Source: a virus | Virus record (IMG/VR): IMGVR_UViG_3300030419_004017 | Span: 1-49,015 of that record | Direction: 5' to 3' (one strand) | DNA length: 49,015 nt | Part shown: positions 36,906 through 44,817 of the stretch, in pieces | Position numbering within the stretch: position 1 is the stretch's first letter | How the letters are laid out: each line of letters opens with the position of its first letter | Made by a program: the position numbers and the translations under genes | Notes under the pieces: generated by a model | What the model was told of the DNA's origin: nothing | Databases searched by the model: none | What the model saw: only the letters and a program-made list of their open reading frames with translations

Positions 36906-37458
36906 ATATATTCCAATATTATTTTTATTTTTGATTGGTTGTAGTGATTCAAACTTTATGTTATCACCTGTTGATGAGATTATCGAAACACCAGATGAAC
37001 CGATTTCTCAGACATTTTGGTTTGATGAAAACCCAAGATTGGAACAAGATGAAAATGGTTATTACCACTTAACAATCGATACTACGAATTGGCAAACATT
37101 ACATAGACTTAGTGGTTCTATTGTAGATTCTGCAACAAATCAACCCGTAGTGAGTTGTAGGGTTGAATGGGAATCCTCACACTATTGGACTCTTGGAGAT
37201 ACTTTAGGGTATTGGATTAGACAAGGATTGACCGATGACTTAGAGTGGGTTAGCTATGATACATCCTATGTTGTTGGTTTTGATGGACAGGAAGTACCTA
37301 CAATCAATCCAGCAAGTTATAGTAATTCTGATGGAGAGGTCAATACTATGATAGCACCTGTACAATCTATGATTGGAGATACAATGACCATATGGTATAG
37401 TTGGGGTGGATGGTATACAAGTTGGGAGACAGATTCATTACAAATTATTTTAAATTAA
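36898..37458 (+). CDS. Lipoprotein, paralogue of the 22569 secreted protein
   Basis: ATG 36898 opens a lipoprotein signal (FKYIPILFLFLIGC) with Cys16 as lipidation site. The mature domain shares the spaced pattern of the 22569 protein (QTLHRLSG, VEW, YW, NPASYS, DGEVNTM, final strand). It is longer by an insertion around residues 105-130. It should sit in the host outer membrane or at the periplasmic face. Lipid-anchored phage proteins often block superinfection; that role is inference. Confidence 0.75.
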   Translation: MFKYIPILFLFLIGCSDSNFMLSPVDEIIETPDEPISQTFWFDENPRLEQDENGYYHLTIDTTNWQTLHRLSGSIVDSATNQPVVSCRVEWESSHYWTLGDTLGYWIRQGLTDDLEWVSYDTSYVVGFDGQEVPTINPASYSNSDGEVNTMIAPVQSMIGDTMTIWYSWGGWYTSWETDSLQIILN

Positions 37459-37471
37459 TTTAAAAAAAGAC

Positions 37472-37501
37472 TTGACACATATAGTATTTTCTTCGTATAT
37501 T
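37472..37501 (+). promoter_or_regulatory. Sigma70-like promoter for the restriction-like gene
   Basis: TTGACA at 37472-37477, 18-bp spacer, TATATT at 37496-37501 plus C. Transcription should begin near 37508, which argues for translation from ATG 37525 (behind GAGGTTACA) rather than ATG 37507. Confidence 0.78.
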
Positions 37502-37524
37502 CATATATGATTAATGAGGTTACA

Positions 37525-38307
37525 ATGAAAGATAAAAAACAAGAAGTCAAAGAACTTCTCGAATACCAACTCGGTGATATCGAAAAAGGTATTGAATTCC
37601 ACAAAAGATACAATCAACCTTACGACCCATTAGGAGATAGTTTCACAGAGATGTTACACGCTTGTATGTATGACACTCTATGTATGGGAAGTGGTGGAAG
37701 TGGTTGGGATTCATACGACAAAGGAGAAAGTAAATTCTCAAATCGTCTACAATCAAGGAATTGTAATAGTTGTAAAACTTGGGATGGTCGTGTTACCAAG
37801 AAAGGTAAAAAGATTTGGAACTATAAAAAGGTTATGTTTTTTAATTCTAAATGTCCATATTGTGGTTCAGAAGATTTGGGTAAATACTCAAAAGATTCAA
37901 GATTCGGTATCGCATCAAAGTCTCATCTTGAGTATATTGACGAGATGAAAGGTTATAGATTGACTCTATTAGAACCTGAAACATTCGATTCTGATTGTAG
38001 GGTGTTTCATTTGAGAAGTTGGTTCATCGAAACCAAAGATAAATACTTGACAGAATACGCCACAAGACAATTCAATTCACCAAAAAGTAATGGTATAAAT
38101 TTTATGCCTCTCGGACAAGACTTTTATAGGTCATCTCCTTGTCTTCATCTTGACGCAACTATTTCTGAAGATGGGGTTGAAATAAACTATTTAAATACAG
38201 AAAACAAAGAACCTGAAATTGGTGATGAAAAATTCTACAAACTATCTATGGAAGAAATCATGGACAAAAAATCATTCGGAAAGGAACGAGGTGAACTCAG
38301 TAGATAA
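37525..38307 (+). CDS. Putative restriction endonuclease-like zinc protein, 260 aa
   Basis: No family is certain. The central part has GGSGWDSYDKGE, then zinc pairs CNSCKTWDG and CPYCGSEDLG. A C-terminal alpha/beta part includes FDSDCRVFHLRSWFIETK. The gene overlaps the start of a DNA methyltransferase gene by 17 bases. This arrangement and the overall look suggest a type II restriction enzyme (I have a weak impression of the MamI family), but this is unproven. It has its own promoter. Confidence 0.5.
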   Translation: MKDKKQEVKELLEYQLGDIEKGIEFHKRYNQPYDPLGDSFTEMLHACMYDTLCMGSGGSGWDSYDKGESKFSNRLQSRNCNSCKTWDGRVTKKGKKIWNYKKVMFFNSKCPYCGSEDLGKYSKDSRFGIASKSHLEYIDEMKGYRLTLLEPETFDSDCRVFHLRSWFIETKDKYLTEYATRQFNSPKSNGINFMPLGQDFYRSSPCLHLDATISEDGVEINYLNTENKEPEIGDEKFYKLSMEEIMDKKSFGKERGELSR

Positions 38308-39223
38308 ATATATAAATAAAATACACAACTCTGATTGTATTGAGTTGTTAAACCAACTACCTAACAAGTCGATAGATTGTATTGTCATTGACCCACCATA
38401 TATGAATGTTGTAAATGAAAAGTGGGATAGACAATGGAAAACTATTGATGATTATGTTGAGTGGTGTGAAGAGTGGATAAGTGAATCAAAAAGAGTTTTG
38501 AAACGGAGTGGTTCATTTTACATATTTGGTTTTCCATACCAATTGATGAAACTAATAAATAATTTTGAAAGTAATGGTTTTACATTTAAACAAGATATAA
38601 TTATATGGAAAGGGTTACAAAGTGCAGCTGGTAGGATATCAGATAAGTTAAAGATGTATCCAACCACAACTGAACATTGTAATTTTTATTATGTGGATAG
38701 TAAAAACTATATTAGAGATTTACTACAATCACATAGACAAAGATTAAACCTAACATCAAAAGAAATTAACGAGTATCTTGGGAAGGCTAGTAATGGTGGT
38801 GGTACTTGGAGTAGTATAGCAGGATTAAGACAAAAGACCTTACAAGAACCTACGAAAGTAGATTGGGAAAAATTAAGTACTTTATTTGGTGGATTACCAA
38901 AGTATGAAGACATAGTATACAAATTTAATACACCAACTGGCGTAACTGATGTGTTTGATGATATTAATTTCTATGATAGAGAATACAGAAAGATTAAATT
39001 TCACCCAACACAAAAACCATTAAAATTAATGAATAGGATAATCGAATGTGGTACAAATCAAGGTGATGTTGTATTGGATTTTTTTGGTGGGTCATGTAGT
39101 ACAGCTATAAGTTGTAAAAATCTAAATAGAAATTTTATAGTTGGAGAGTTAGATTCAAAGTTTTGTGACTTAGGAAAAGAATGGTTGGACAATGTAAGTA
39201 ATGAAGATAATAAGTTTTTTTAA
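38291..39223 (+). CDS. DNA methyltransferase (N6-adenine/N4-cytosine class), 310 aa
   Basis: GTG 38291 behind AAGGAACGAG is the likely start. Motif IV IDPPYMNV comes early (about residues 33-40) and motif I DFFGGSCST comes late (about 265), so this is a beta-class enzyme. A target-recognition insert (about 140-225) contains LTSKEINEYLGKASNGGG, resembling an HTH. FHPTQKPLKLM is the motif X region. It should methylate an exocyclic amino group in a short DNA site. It may protect phage DNA from the overlapping restriction-like protein or from the host. Confidence 0.88.
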   Translation: MNSVDKYINKIHNSDCIELLNQLPNKSIDCIVIDPPYMNVVNEKWDRQWKTIDDYVEWCEEWISESKRVLKRSGSFYIFGFPYQLMKLINNFESNGFTFKQDIIIWKGLQSAAGRISDKLKMYPTTTEHCNFYYVDSKNYIRDLLQSHRQRLNLTSKEINEYLGKASNGGGTWSSIAGLRQKTLQEPTKVDWEKLSTLFGGLPKYEDIVYKFNTPTGVTDVFDDINFYDREYRKIKFHPTQKPLKLMNRIIECGTNQGDVVLDFFGGSCSTAISCKNLNRNFIVGELDSKFCDLGKEWLDNVSNEDNKFF

Positions 39224-39230
39224 AAAAGCC

Positions 39231-39259
39231 TTGACTTTAATAAAAATTATTCGTAAGTT
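39231..39259 (+). promoter_or_regulatory. Sigma70-like promoter directly at the SWIM gene start
   Basis: TTGACT at 39231-39236, 17-bp spacer, TAAGTT at 39254-39259 plus C. The expected start of transcription (about 39266) coincides with ATG 39265, implying a leaderless mRNA. Confidence 0.75.
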
Positions 39260-39264
39260 CTAAT

Positions 39265-39504
39265 ATGAATTTGGTAGAATACATAATAGATAAGTTTGAT
39301 GGAGTTATCCTTGATGACTATGACAGAGAGGTTCATAGTATAGAAGGAAAACCATATAAGATTACATTTGACAGAAGTAGAGCTGAATGGAGTTGTAGTT
39401 GTCCAGCATTTACTTTTCGTAGAAGACATAAAATATCTAAATGTAAACATATAATTCATATACAAAATGAAAAATTCAAAAAACTAACTAATAGGAATAA
39501 GTAA
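39265..39504 (+). CDS. SWIM zinc-finger protein, 79 aa
   Basis: The C-terminal half has the SWIM motif CxCx(n)CxH: WSCSCPAFTFRRRHKISKCK followed by HIIHI. SWIM fingers bind DNA or proteins. The N-terminal part is beta-rich. No ribosome site is present because the promoter occupies that place, so it is probably translated from a leaderless message. It abuts the next gene. Confidence 0.8.
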   Translation: MNLVEYIIDKFDGVILDDYDREVHSIEGKPYKITFDRSRAEWSCSCPAFTFRRRHKISKCKHIIHIQNEKFKKLTNRNK

Positions 39505-39848
39505 TGTATTTTAATTCAGCTAAAGCATTTGCTCAAAAATATAGGAGTGAGATATCACCCATAATGAATAAGATGGGTTTTAAAGTTTCCGTAACTACTT
39601 ACAAAGAGTATTACGATGAGGGTAAAGTAGTAGTAAAGGTGACTAAGGTTCCCAAGAATTTTCCAGTATGGTCAAGTGAATATAGTAGATATGATTTCAC
39701 ACCAAACGCAGATAAGATTGTAACTGCGATTACAAATAGATTGGAAGTATTGAGACAAACTGAAGATGAGGATTGGTCAGATTTAGAATATGAGATAATG
39801 TTTGATAGAAAAATACCTTACATAAATTTTAACAAAGAGGAGAACTAA
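39504..39848 (+). CDS. Hypothetical protein, 114 aa
   Basis: Coupled by TAATG. The N-terminal helix SAKAFAQKYRSEISPIMNKM followed by strands (FKVSVTTYKEYYDEGKVVV) is a pattern seen in phage and plasmid accessory proteins, but I cannot name the family with confidence. Confidence 0.6.
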   Translation: MYFNSAKAFAQKYRSEISPIMNKMGFKVSVTTYKEYYDEGKVVVKVTKVPKNFPVWSSEYSRYDFTPNADKIVTAITNRLEVLRQTEDEDWSDLEYEIMFDRKIPYINFNKEEN

Positions 39849-40292
39849 ATGAAACAAAGTCAATTTGAAAAAAATGGTGGTTACTTTATAGATGGAGTAG
39901 CATACATGGATTGTAAAATCACAGGTGAGCCTGTAAAGAATGTGAGTACAGAATGTAAAGAGGTTATTGGTAGTAGGGCCTTGACTGGATTACTACACAA
40001 GAAGTTTCCTGAACAATCAAAACCATCATATGTACCAACTGGTAGACCAGCTGGATGGCATTGGATGAAAGAGTTTGTTGATAAGGATGGAACTGTTTAT
40101 CATTTAGGTAAAGAACAACCTAAGTTAAAGGGTACTTTACCACCTACTAAGGTTAAACCTGTTAAGAGGAAACCTACTAAACGAAGAAGTAAAGAAGAAA
40201 TACTTGTTGAAAGGCACAATAAGAAAAAAGAAGCTTTGAAGAAAGCCGTTAAGAAACAAAAAGACTTTTTGAATCATCAGTTTGGTAAATAA
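39849..40292 (+). CDS. Basic protein, 147 aa
   Basis: It begins right after the previous stop. The N-terminal 95 residues are mixed (with Cys pair region YMDCKITGEPVKNVSTECKE), and the C-terminal 50 are Lys/Arg/Pro-rich (PTKVKPVKRKPTKRRSKEEI), likely to bind nucleic acid. No family is recognised. Confidence 0.6.
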   Translation: MKQSQFEKNGGYFIDGVAYMDCKITGEPVKNVSTECKEVIGSRALTGLLHKKFPEQSKPSYVPTGRPAGWHWMKEFVDKDGTVYHLGKEQPKLKGTLPPTKVKPVKRKPTKRRSKEEILVERHNKKKEALKKAVKKQKDFLNHQFGK

Positions 40293-40447
40293 TGTTTGAA
40301 TCAATAATACATTTCTTCAAACACTTCATAGGATTATGTGGAGAGTCCCACCCAAGTATTTTAGTAAGTGGGTTTGGACTCTTCAGTATTATATCCTATT
40401 ACTTTAACGACATAATACATTATATAAAGGATAAAATAAATGTCTAA
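40292..40447 (+). CDS. Small membrane protein, 51 aa
   Basis: Overlaps both neighbours (TAATG and ATGTCTAA). One hydrophobic segment (SILVSGFGLFSIISYYF) lies between an amphipathic N-terminal helix and a charged tail. Function unknown. Confidence 0.5.
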   Translation: MFESIIHFFKHFIGLCGESHPSILVSGFGLFSIISYYFNDIIHYIKDKINV

Positions 40448-40628
40448 AAAAGAATGGTTGGAACAACAGATAATGTGTGATGAGTGGGGAAGGCCACCAT
40501 CATTAGCTGATGTTCCATTAACTATAATGACAAGAAAAGAAGCACTACTTAAACAAGGTGGTGATATCAAATCAATTAATGAACTTTGGAAATCAGTAAA
40601 GGAGAATTACAATGACAAAGAAGACTAA
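40440..40628 (+). CDS. Hypothetical protein, 62 aa
   Basis: Overlaps the membrane ORF and the next gene. It is a soluble charged protein with helical ends (SKKEWLEQQIMCDEWGRP and INELWKSVKENY). No family is recognised. Confidence 0.55.
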   Translation: MSKKEWLEQQIMCDEWGRPPSLADVPLTIMTRKEALLKQGGDIKSINELWKSVKENYNDKED

Positions 40629-40767
40629 AGGTCAATGGAGTGGTTATAAGAAATGGACAACCGATGAAGGTTATACATTCATGGCAAAGAACAAAGAAGA
40701 TGCACTTGAGTATCTTAAACATATGGAACACGCTGACTTGGGTTCTCTAAAGGAAGTTGTAGAATGA
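40612..40767 (+). CDS. Small alpha/beta protein, 51 aa
   Basis: AAAGGAGAATTAC precedes ATG 40612. The sequence WSGYKKWTTDEGYTFMAKNK then EDALEYLKHM suggests a beta-hairpin and helix, similar to small phage proteins. The stop overlaps the next ATG. Function unknown. Confidence 0.5.
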   Translation: MTKKTKGQWSGYKKWTTDEGYTFMAKNKEDALEYLKHMEHADLGSLKEVVE

Positions 40768-40859
40768 TAATGTTTACCATTATGTTTGTAGGATGTTTAA
40801 TTATGTGGTATCTTATAGATATCGAAGCCAAACGAATACAAAGGAAGAAAGATGTTTGA
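40764..40859 (+). CDS. Tiny membrane protein, 31 aa
   Basis: ATGA-coupled. A Met-rich hydrophobic helix (MFTIMFVGCLIMWYLI) followed by a basic tail (KRIQRKK). It belongs to a second run of tiny membrane ORFs. Function unknown. Confidence 0.42.
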   Translation: MIMFTIMFVGCLIMWYLIDIEAKRIQRKKDV

Positions 40860-40932
40860 GTTTTTAGTGGTGTGTATTTTACTATACATAGCAAATGAGA
40901 TTTCAAAAAATAATAATAACCCAAAATTTTAA
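40852..40932 (+). CDS. Tiny membrane protein, 26 aa
   Basis: ATG 40852 overlaps the previous ORF, with AGGAAGAAAG upstream. One hydrophobic helix (FEFLVVCILLYIANEI) and an Asn-rich tail. Function unknown. Confidence 0.42.
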   Translation: MFEFLVVCILLYIANEISKNNNNPKF

Positions 40933-40941
40933 GGAGTTAAA

Positions 40942-41172
40942 ATGTCACTTAAACCAATGAAACCTATAACCAAACCAGGTGAAGGTAAACCAAGACAAAA
41001 GTATGTTAGTAAGGAACTATACTTAGAAGAAAGATACCAAATCTCAGCAGGACTTCAAGGACCTAAAAGACTTGAGGGTGAAAACTTTGAGGATTATAAA
41101 ACTCGTAGACGAGCCGAAAACGGATTGTTGAAAGAATACCTTAGAGGTGTTTGGGTAAAGAAAGAAGATTGA
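40942..41172 (+). CDS. Basic protein, 76 aa
   Basis: AAGGAGTTAAA precedes ATG. Lys/Pro-rich N-terminus (PMKPITKPGEGKPRQK) followed by a charged helix (YKTRRRAENGLLKEYLRGVW). Possibly nucleic-acid binding. No family is recognised. Confidence 0.6.
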   Translation: MSLKPMKPITKPGEGKPRQKYVSKELYLEERYQISAGLQGPKRLEGENFEDYKTRRRAENGLLKEYLRGVWVKKED

Positions 41173-41459
41173 CAGAAATTCATAAGAAGATAAAACATTT
41201 GAACCATACTATGATTGTATGGGCAGAGGATAACAAATATAAAACTAATCCTGGTAATCCTGGTACTGATTATATCATACCACCACGAACAGAAAATAAG
41301 ATAGTTATGTCTGAATGGAAAGATGATTTAAAATTTGTTACTAAGTTAGATAGGTTGTTATCAGATGGTAAGACCTTGACAAAGAAGGAACTTCAAATGT
41401 GTAATCAATTGTATGAATTTTATAGTAAAATGTCTTTAAAAAATTTACTAAGGAAATAA
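41169..41459 (+). CDS. Hypothetical helical protein, 96 aa
   Basis: TTG 41169 overlaps the previous TGA and is preferred to the GTG upstream at 41151, which lies inside that gene. The protein is helical and basic (EIHKKIKHLNHTMIVWAED, then KKELQMCNQLYEFYSK). The next ATG overlaps its end. No family is recognised. Confidence 0.5.
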   Translation: MTEIHKKIKHLNHTMIVWAEDNKYKTNPGNPGTDYIIPPRTENKIVMSEWKDDLKFVTKLDRLLSDGKTLTKKELQMCNQLYEFYSKMSLKNLLRK

Positions 41460-41567
41460 ATGTACAATATATTTTTACTAATACTTATGTTACAGATGAC
41501 CTCATGTAATGTTCAACAAGAAGAAATTGAATACATTGATGATGTGGACATGGAGTGTTATGCGTAA
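41460..41567 (+). CDS. Small lipoprotein, 35 aa
   Basis: ATG 41460 follows the previous stop directly. A hydrophobic signal ([15 protein letters not shown]) ends in a lipobox-like MTSC (Cys16), followed by only about 19 acidic residues. Such size recalls outer spanins or small phage lipoproteins. It overlaps the deformylase gene by eight bases. Confidence 0.55.
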   Translation: MYNIFLLILMLQMTSCNVQQEEIEYIDDVDMECYA

Positions 41568-42150
41568 AGTAATTGATTGTACAAAACATAGTAATGATTT
41601 AATTAATAAAAAACTAAAAGAGGTTTCCGTTGAAGAAGGAAGAATTATTGCCACAGAACTATTTCAGATACTTAACAAAAGAGGGGACGGTATTGGGTTG
41701 GCAGCGAATCAAGTGGGAATTGATGCACAAGTGGCCGTTGTCAATGTTCGTGAACCTTTGGTTCTCATTAACCCAAAAATCAAAGACCAATGGGATGAAA
41801 TAGATTATTACGAAGGCTGTTTAAGTTATCCAAAGAGAGGTTTACACACAAAAAGATACAAGAATATAATTATTAAAACAGAACAAGAAGAAAGTGAATG
41901 GTATTTTAGTGGAGTAGAAACTGATAAAGAAGGTAAAGGTAGTTGGGAAAAGGAACAATCGGATAAACAAGACCAAGAACAAAGATTGCTAGAGGCTATA
42001 TGTATTCAACACGAAATAGACCATTTGATGGGCAATACTATTCACGATAGAGAGAATAAACCAAAACCAATAGTGACAAAAAAATCAATTGGTCGTAACG
42101 AACCTTGTTATTGTGGTAGTGGTAAAAAATACAAAAGGTGTTGCTTATGA
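41560..42150 (+). CDS. def: Peptide deformylase with C-terminal SEC-C zinc motif
   Basis: ATG 41560 (196 aa) overlaps the lipoprotein stop. All three deformylase motifs are intact: [10 protein letters not shown] (44-53), EGCLSYP with Cys87, and HEIDH (151-155) for metal and catalysis. It removes the formyl group from nascent N-termini. A short SEC-C motif ([19 protein letters not shown], 177-195) is fused at the C-terminus. SEC-C zinc motifs occur in SecA and bind SecB or ribosomes, so it may tether the enzyme to ribosomes. An acidic/Lys-rich insert occupies about 107-140. Confidence 0.92.
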   Translation: MRKVIDCTKHSNDLINKKLKEVSVEEGRIIATELFQILNKRGDGIGLAANQVGIDAQVAVVNVREPLVLINPKIKDQWDEIDYYEGCLSYPKRGLHTKRYKNIIIKTEQEESEWYFSGVETDKEGKGSWEKEQSDKQDQEQRLLEAICIQHEIDHLMGNTIHDRENKPKPIVTKKSIGRNEPCYCGSGKKYKRCCL

Positions 42151-42299
42151 AAACAGTTAGAAAAATAATAAAGGATATGGTTGATAAATACCCTAACGAT
42201 ATGGAACTTGGTGCAAGAGTAAGGTGGTATATCAAGTGGTTATATGACGGTGTCAGTAAAAAAAAAGAATATCAAGATGATAAGAAGTGGAATGTATGA
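42147..42299 (+). CDS. Small basic helical protein, 50 aa
   Basis: ATGA-coupled to the deformylase. Helices [15 protein letters not shown] and [19 protein letters not shown] are strongly basic. It also overlaps the next ORF. Function unknown. Confidence 0.5.
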   Translation: MKTVRKIIKDMVDKYPNDMELGARVRWYIKWLYDGVSKKKEYQDDKKWNV

Positions 42300-42415
42300 T
42301 TAGAAATATACCAGATGATGAAAAAATACAATATATTGTACTTGGTATATTCATTGGAATAGGATTTGGATATATGATAGCCATGTGGATGGTTTCATTG
42401 GAGCTTTATGGATAA
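42296..42415 (+). CDS. Small membrane protein, 39 aa
   Basis: ATGA-coupled. A charged N-terminus leads to a Gly-rich membrane helix (IVLGIFIGIGFGYMIAMWM). Part of a chain of tiny coupled ORFs 42147-42524. Function unknown. Confidence 0.48.
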   Translation: MIRNIPDDEKIQYIVLGIFIGIGFGYMIAMWMVSLELYG

Positions 42416-42524
42416 AAAAAATAAAAAAGTAACTTTTACAAGAACTGATGAGATGTGGGAGTACTTCAAATTAATAATAATTATTCTCATAGGTTTAGGT
42501 TATATGTATATTTTATGGTTCTAA
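42408..42524 (+). CDS. Small membrane protein, 38 aa
   Basis: Overlaps the previous ORF. A Lys-rich N-terminus (DKKNKKVTFTR) precedes one hydrophobic helix (LIIIILIGLGYMYILWF) reaching the C-terminus. Function unknown. Confidence 0.48.
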   Translation: MDKKNKKVTFTRTDEMWEYFKLIIIILIGLGYMYILWF

Positions 42525-42528
42525 AAAT

Positions 42529-42696
42529 ATGAGTAAAAAAACACAACCAAAACATTCTAACGCCGGCAAGGGTGACAAAAATAGAATAACAAACCACAAA
42601 AAGTATGCCGATAATTGGGAAAAGATTTTCGGTAAAAAGGGAGAAAAGAATGAAAAAACCTCTAATGACAATAGGAGTAAAAGAGATAGAAACTAA
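42529..42696 (+). CDS. Small basic protein, 55 aa
   Basis: A Lys/Asn-rich protein with Trp (KYADNWEKIFGKKGEKNEKT). Its 3' part overlaps the next gene by 47 bases in another frame, more than usual here, so the end may be non-functional read-on. Function unknown. Confidence 0.4.
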   Translation: MSKKTQPKHSNAGKGDKNRITNHKKYADNWEKIFGKKGEKNEKTSNDNRSKRDRN

Positions 42697-42874
42697 ATCA
42701 AAATCACCCATAGATAGTATCCTTGTGGATTTTATAATGGAACATTTTAATATTCAAAGTCTACAAGGTCAAAAAGAATTATTAACAGGAGACCAATTTA
42801 GTGAATTGGTAGAATTGGCAGAAGATTTATATTTTGAAAAACTCACACAAAATAGTGAATTAGGAATGGCATAG
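42650..42874 (+). CDS. Hypothetical helical protein, 74 aa
   Basis: GGGAGAAAAGA marks ATG 42650. The C-terminal part (DFIMEHFNIQSLQGQKELLT and FSELVELAEDLYFEKL) is helical. It ends directly before the IMPDH-like gene. No family is recognised. Confidence 0.6.
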   Translation: MKKPLMTIGVKEIETKSKSPIDSILVDFIMEHFNIQSLQGQKELLTGDQFSELVELAEDLYFEKLTQNSELGMA

Positions 42875-44068
42875 TTGAGAAAATATTTAACATACGATGA
42901 TGTAAATATCATCCCAAAATACTCAGAGGTCAAGTCTCGTGAAGATATCGACCTTTCCACGAGGTTTACAAAAAACACAACAATGAGTATGCCGATAGTA
43001 TCCTCACCAATGGACACGGTCACAGAATATAAGATGGCATCTGAAATGTTAGATAGAGGTGGTGTTGGTGTCATACATAGATTTCAGAGTATTGAAAAAC
43101 AATCCGAACAGATGAAAAGAGTTTGGAAACAATGGGATAGTTGGTACAATATAGGTAATCCTAATAAGGATAGAACAGACCACAACAGAATATTTGACGA
43201 ATGGTACAAAAATATAAGACATTGGAACTCACCACCAACTAAAACTGATTACGAAGATTTACACGAACTACTTTGGTTTGCGGATGAAGCTGAAAAAGAT
43301 GAAAAGTATTGGAGTAAAAGACCTTTGTGTGCGGCAGTTGGTGTTAAGGGTGATTATTTAGAAAGAGCAGAAGAATTGGTTTTAAATGGTTGTAATGTAC
43401 TACTTATTGATGTAGCCCACGGCCATCATAAGAATGTAGGAGAAGCGATTGAGAAAATCAAAAGTAGAATATCAAATATCGAAGTTGTCGCAGGAAACAT
43501 CGCGACAAGAGATGGAGCAACTTTTTTATGCGAGAAAGGGGCTGATGCCATCAGAGTGGGAATCGGAAACGGAAGTTTATGTGAAACAAGAATCAGGACT
43601 GGTGTTGGATTACCTCAGGTTACTACTCTTATTGATGTCTGTTCCGTTGCTGACGATTGGGATATTCCTGTCATTGCTGATGGTGGTGTTCGGAATGTGG
43701 GTGATGTGGTTAAAGGACTTGGTTGCGGAGCTGACACCATCATGGTTGGTTCGTTACTCTCAGGTACCAAAGAAAGTCCGGGTCAGATAGAGAAACAAGG
43801 AGAATGGCCTAACGAAAAGTTATTTAAAAAGTATAGGGGTTCCGCCTCAAGGGACTCAAAAGGAAATGATAAGAATGTTGAAGGGAATCATAAAGTTGTA
43901 CCGTATAAAGGGAAAGTCCATAGATTATTACACGATATTAAAGATGGAATTTCTAGCAGCTTCAGTTATGTTGGTGCTAACAATTTATCTGAGTTTCATA
44001 GTAAAGTAGAATTTGTTGAAGTAACACAAGCTGGTCAAAAAGAGGCAAGACCACACTTGTTAAATTAG
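42875..44068 (+). CDS. IMP dehydrogenase/GMP reductase-like protein without CBS domains
   Basis: TTG 42875 behind AGGAATGGC starts a 397-residue TIM-barrel enzyme. LTYDDVNIIP and SSPMDTVTE mark the N-terminus. GNGSLCETRIRTGVG holds catalytic Cys236. IADGGVRNVGDVVKGLGCGA and RGSASRDSKG follow as in GuaB. The tandem CBS domains are replaced by a different, Trp-rich insert of about 65 residues (86-150). It would oxidise IMP to XMP, or reduce GMP, in purine metabolism. Which reaction it performs cannot be settled by eye. Confidence 0.88.
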   Translation: MRKYLTYDDVNIIPKYSEVKSREDIDLSTRFTKNTTMSMPIVSSPMDTVTEYKMASEMLDRGGVGVIHRFQSIEKQSEQMKRVWKQWDSWYNIGNPNKDRTDHNRIFDEWYKNIRHWNSPPTKTDYEDLHELLWFADEAEKDEKYWSKRPLCAAVGVKGDYLERAEELVLNGCNVLLIDVAHGHHKNVGEAIEKIKSRISNIEVVAGNIATRDGATFLCEKGADAIRVGIGNGSLCETRIRTGVGLPQVTTLIDVCSVADDWDIPVIADGGVRNVGDVVKGLGCGADTIMVGSLLSGTKESPGQIEKQGEWPNEKLFKKYRGSASRDSKGNDKNVEGNHKVVPYKGKVHRLLHDIKDGISSSFSYVGANNLSEFHSKVEFVEVTQAGQKEARPHLLN

Positions 44069-44078
44069 GGAGTAAAAA

Positions 44079-44324
44079 ATGAGTCATTTTTATAAGGCGG
44101 CTGTATCACATTGGACAGCACAAAAAGATGAAGCCATAGCAACTTTAGAGTTGTATTTTCAAAAATCAGTTGGTATAGGTGAACATTCAAAAATATTAGA
44201 AGAGATAAATGATTGGACTTCTAAATTATCAGAGGCAGAAGAGAACCTATTATCTTTGGAAAAACATTTTGAGGATGATGGTTATGTTAGAGATAAACCA
44301 AAAAAAGTTGTCATAAATGGGTAA
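44079..44324 (+). CDS. Hypothetical helical protein, 81 aa
   Basis: AGGGAGTAAAAA precedes ATG. It is a charged helical protein (YKAAVSHWTAQKDEAIATLE, then KLSEAEENLLSLEKHFEDDG). A coiled-coil hairpin is likely. No family is recognised. Confidence 0.6.
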   Translation: MSHFYKAAVSHWTAQKDEAIATLELYFQKSVGIGEHSKILEEINDWTSKLSEAEENLLSLEKHFEDDGYVRDKPKKVVING

Positions 44325-44634
44325 CATTTTAAAAAGTATATTATCTTATGTACTTGCTTTAGTTTTTATATTACTTATATTATTTTGTATAGTATTAGTT
44401 GCGAGTATACCATTTTACCTATTGTGGAATTGGTTAATCCCAAGTATATTTGGATTACCTAATATCACATTAGTCCAAGCATTTGGGTTATGGTTGATGA
44501 TATTTTTTATTCGAAATACCAAGTTTGACTTTAAAGAATTATCAAAATCTATAGAATCAGATGTCGTCAACGACAAAGAAGATATACAATGGAATCAGAT
44601 ATTAAATTCTATAAAGAAAAACTATATGGCATAA
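44317..44634 (+). CDS. Membrane protein, 105 aa
   Basis: Overlaps the previous gene by eight bases. Two hydrophobic segments (YVLALVFILLILFCIVLVAS, and FGLWLMIFFI after a loop with FGLPNITLV) precede a charged C-terminal tail of about 35 residues. Function unknown. Confidence 0.6.
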   Translation: MGNILKSILSYVLALVFILLILFCIVLVASIPFYLLWNWLIPSIFGLPNITLVQAFGLWLMIFFIRNTKFDFKELSKSIESDVVNDKEDIQWNQILNSIKKNYMA

Positions 44635-44666
44635 TACTTATACACTAAGTATTAGGAGATACACAG

Positions 44667-44807
44667 ATGTCAGTAGAAAAAATAATCGAGGCTTTAAGAC
44701 AGGCCCTTGAAAGTAAAGATTGGGATTTAGTTCGTGAACTTATCGAAACCTTACAATACGAGGGAGATGGTGATGATTTCTCAGAGTATTTTGACGAAGA
44801 ACAGTGA
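44667..44807 (+). CDS. Small acidic helical protein, 46 aa
   Basis: TTAGGAGATACACAG precedes ATG 44667. The helix KIIEALRQALESKDWDLVRE is followed by an acidic tail. It lies just before the tmRNA gene. Function unknown. Confidence 0.55.
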   Translation: MSVEKIIEALRQALESKDWDLVRELIETLQYEGDGDDFSEYFDEEQ

Positions 44808-44817
44808 TATTTAATAT

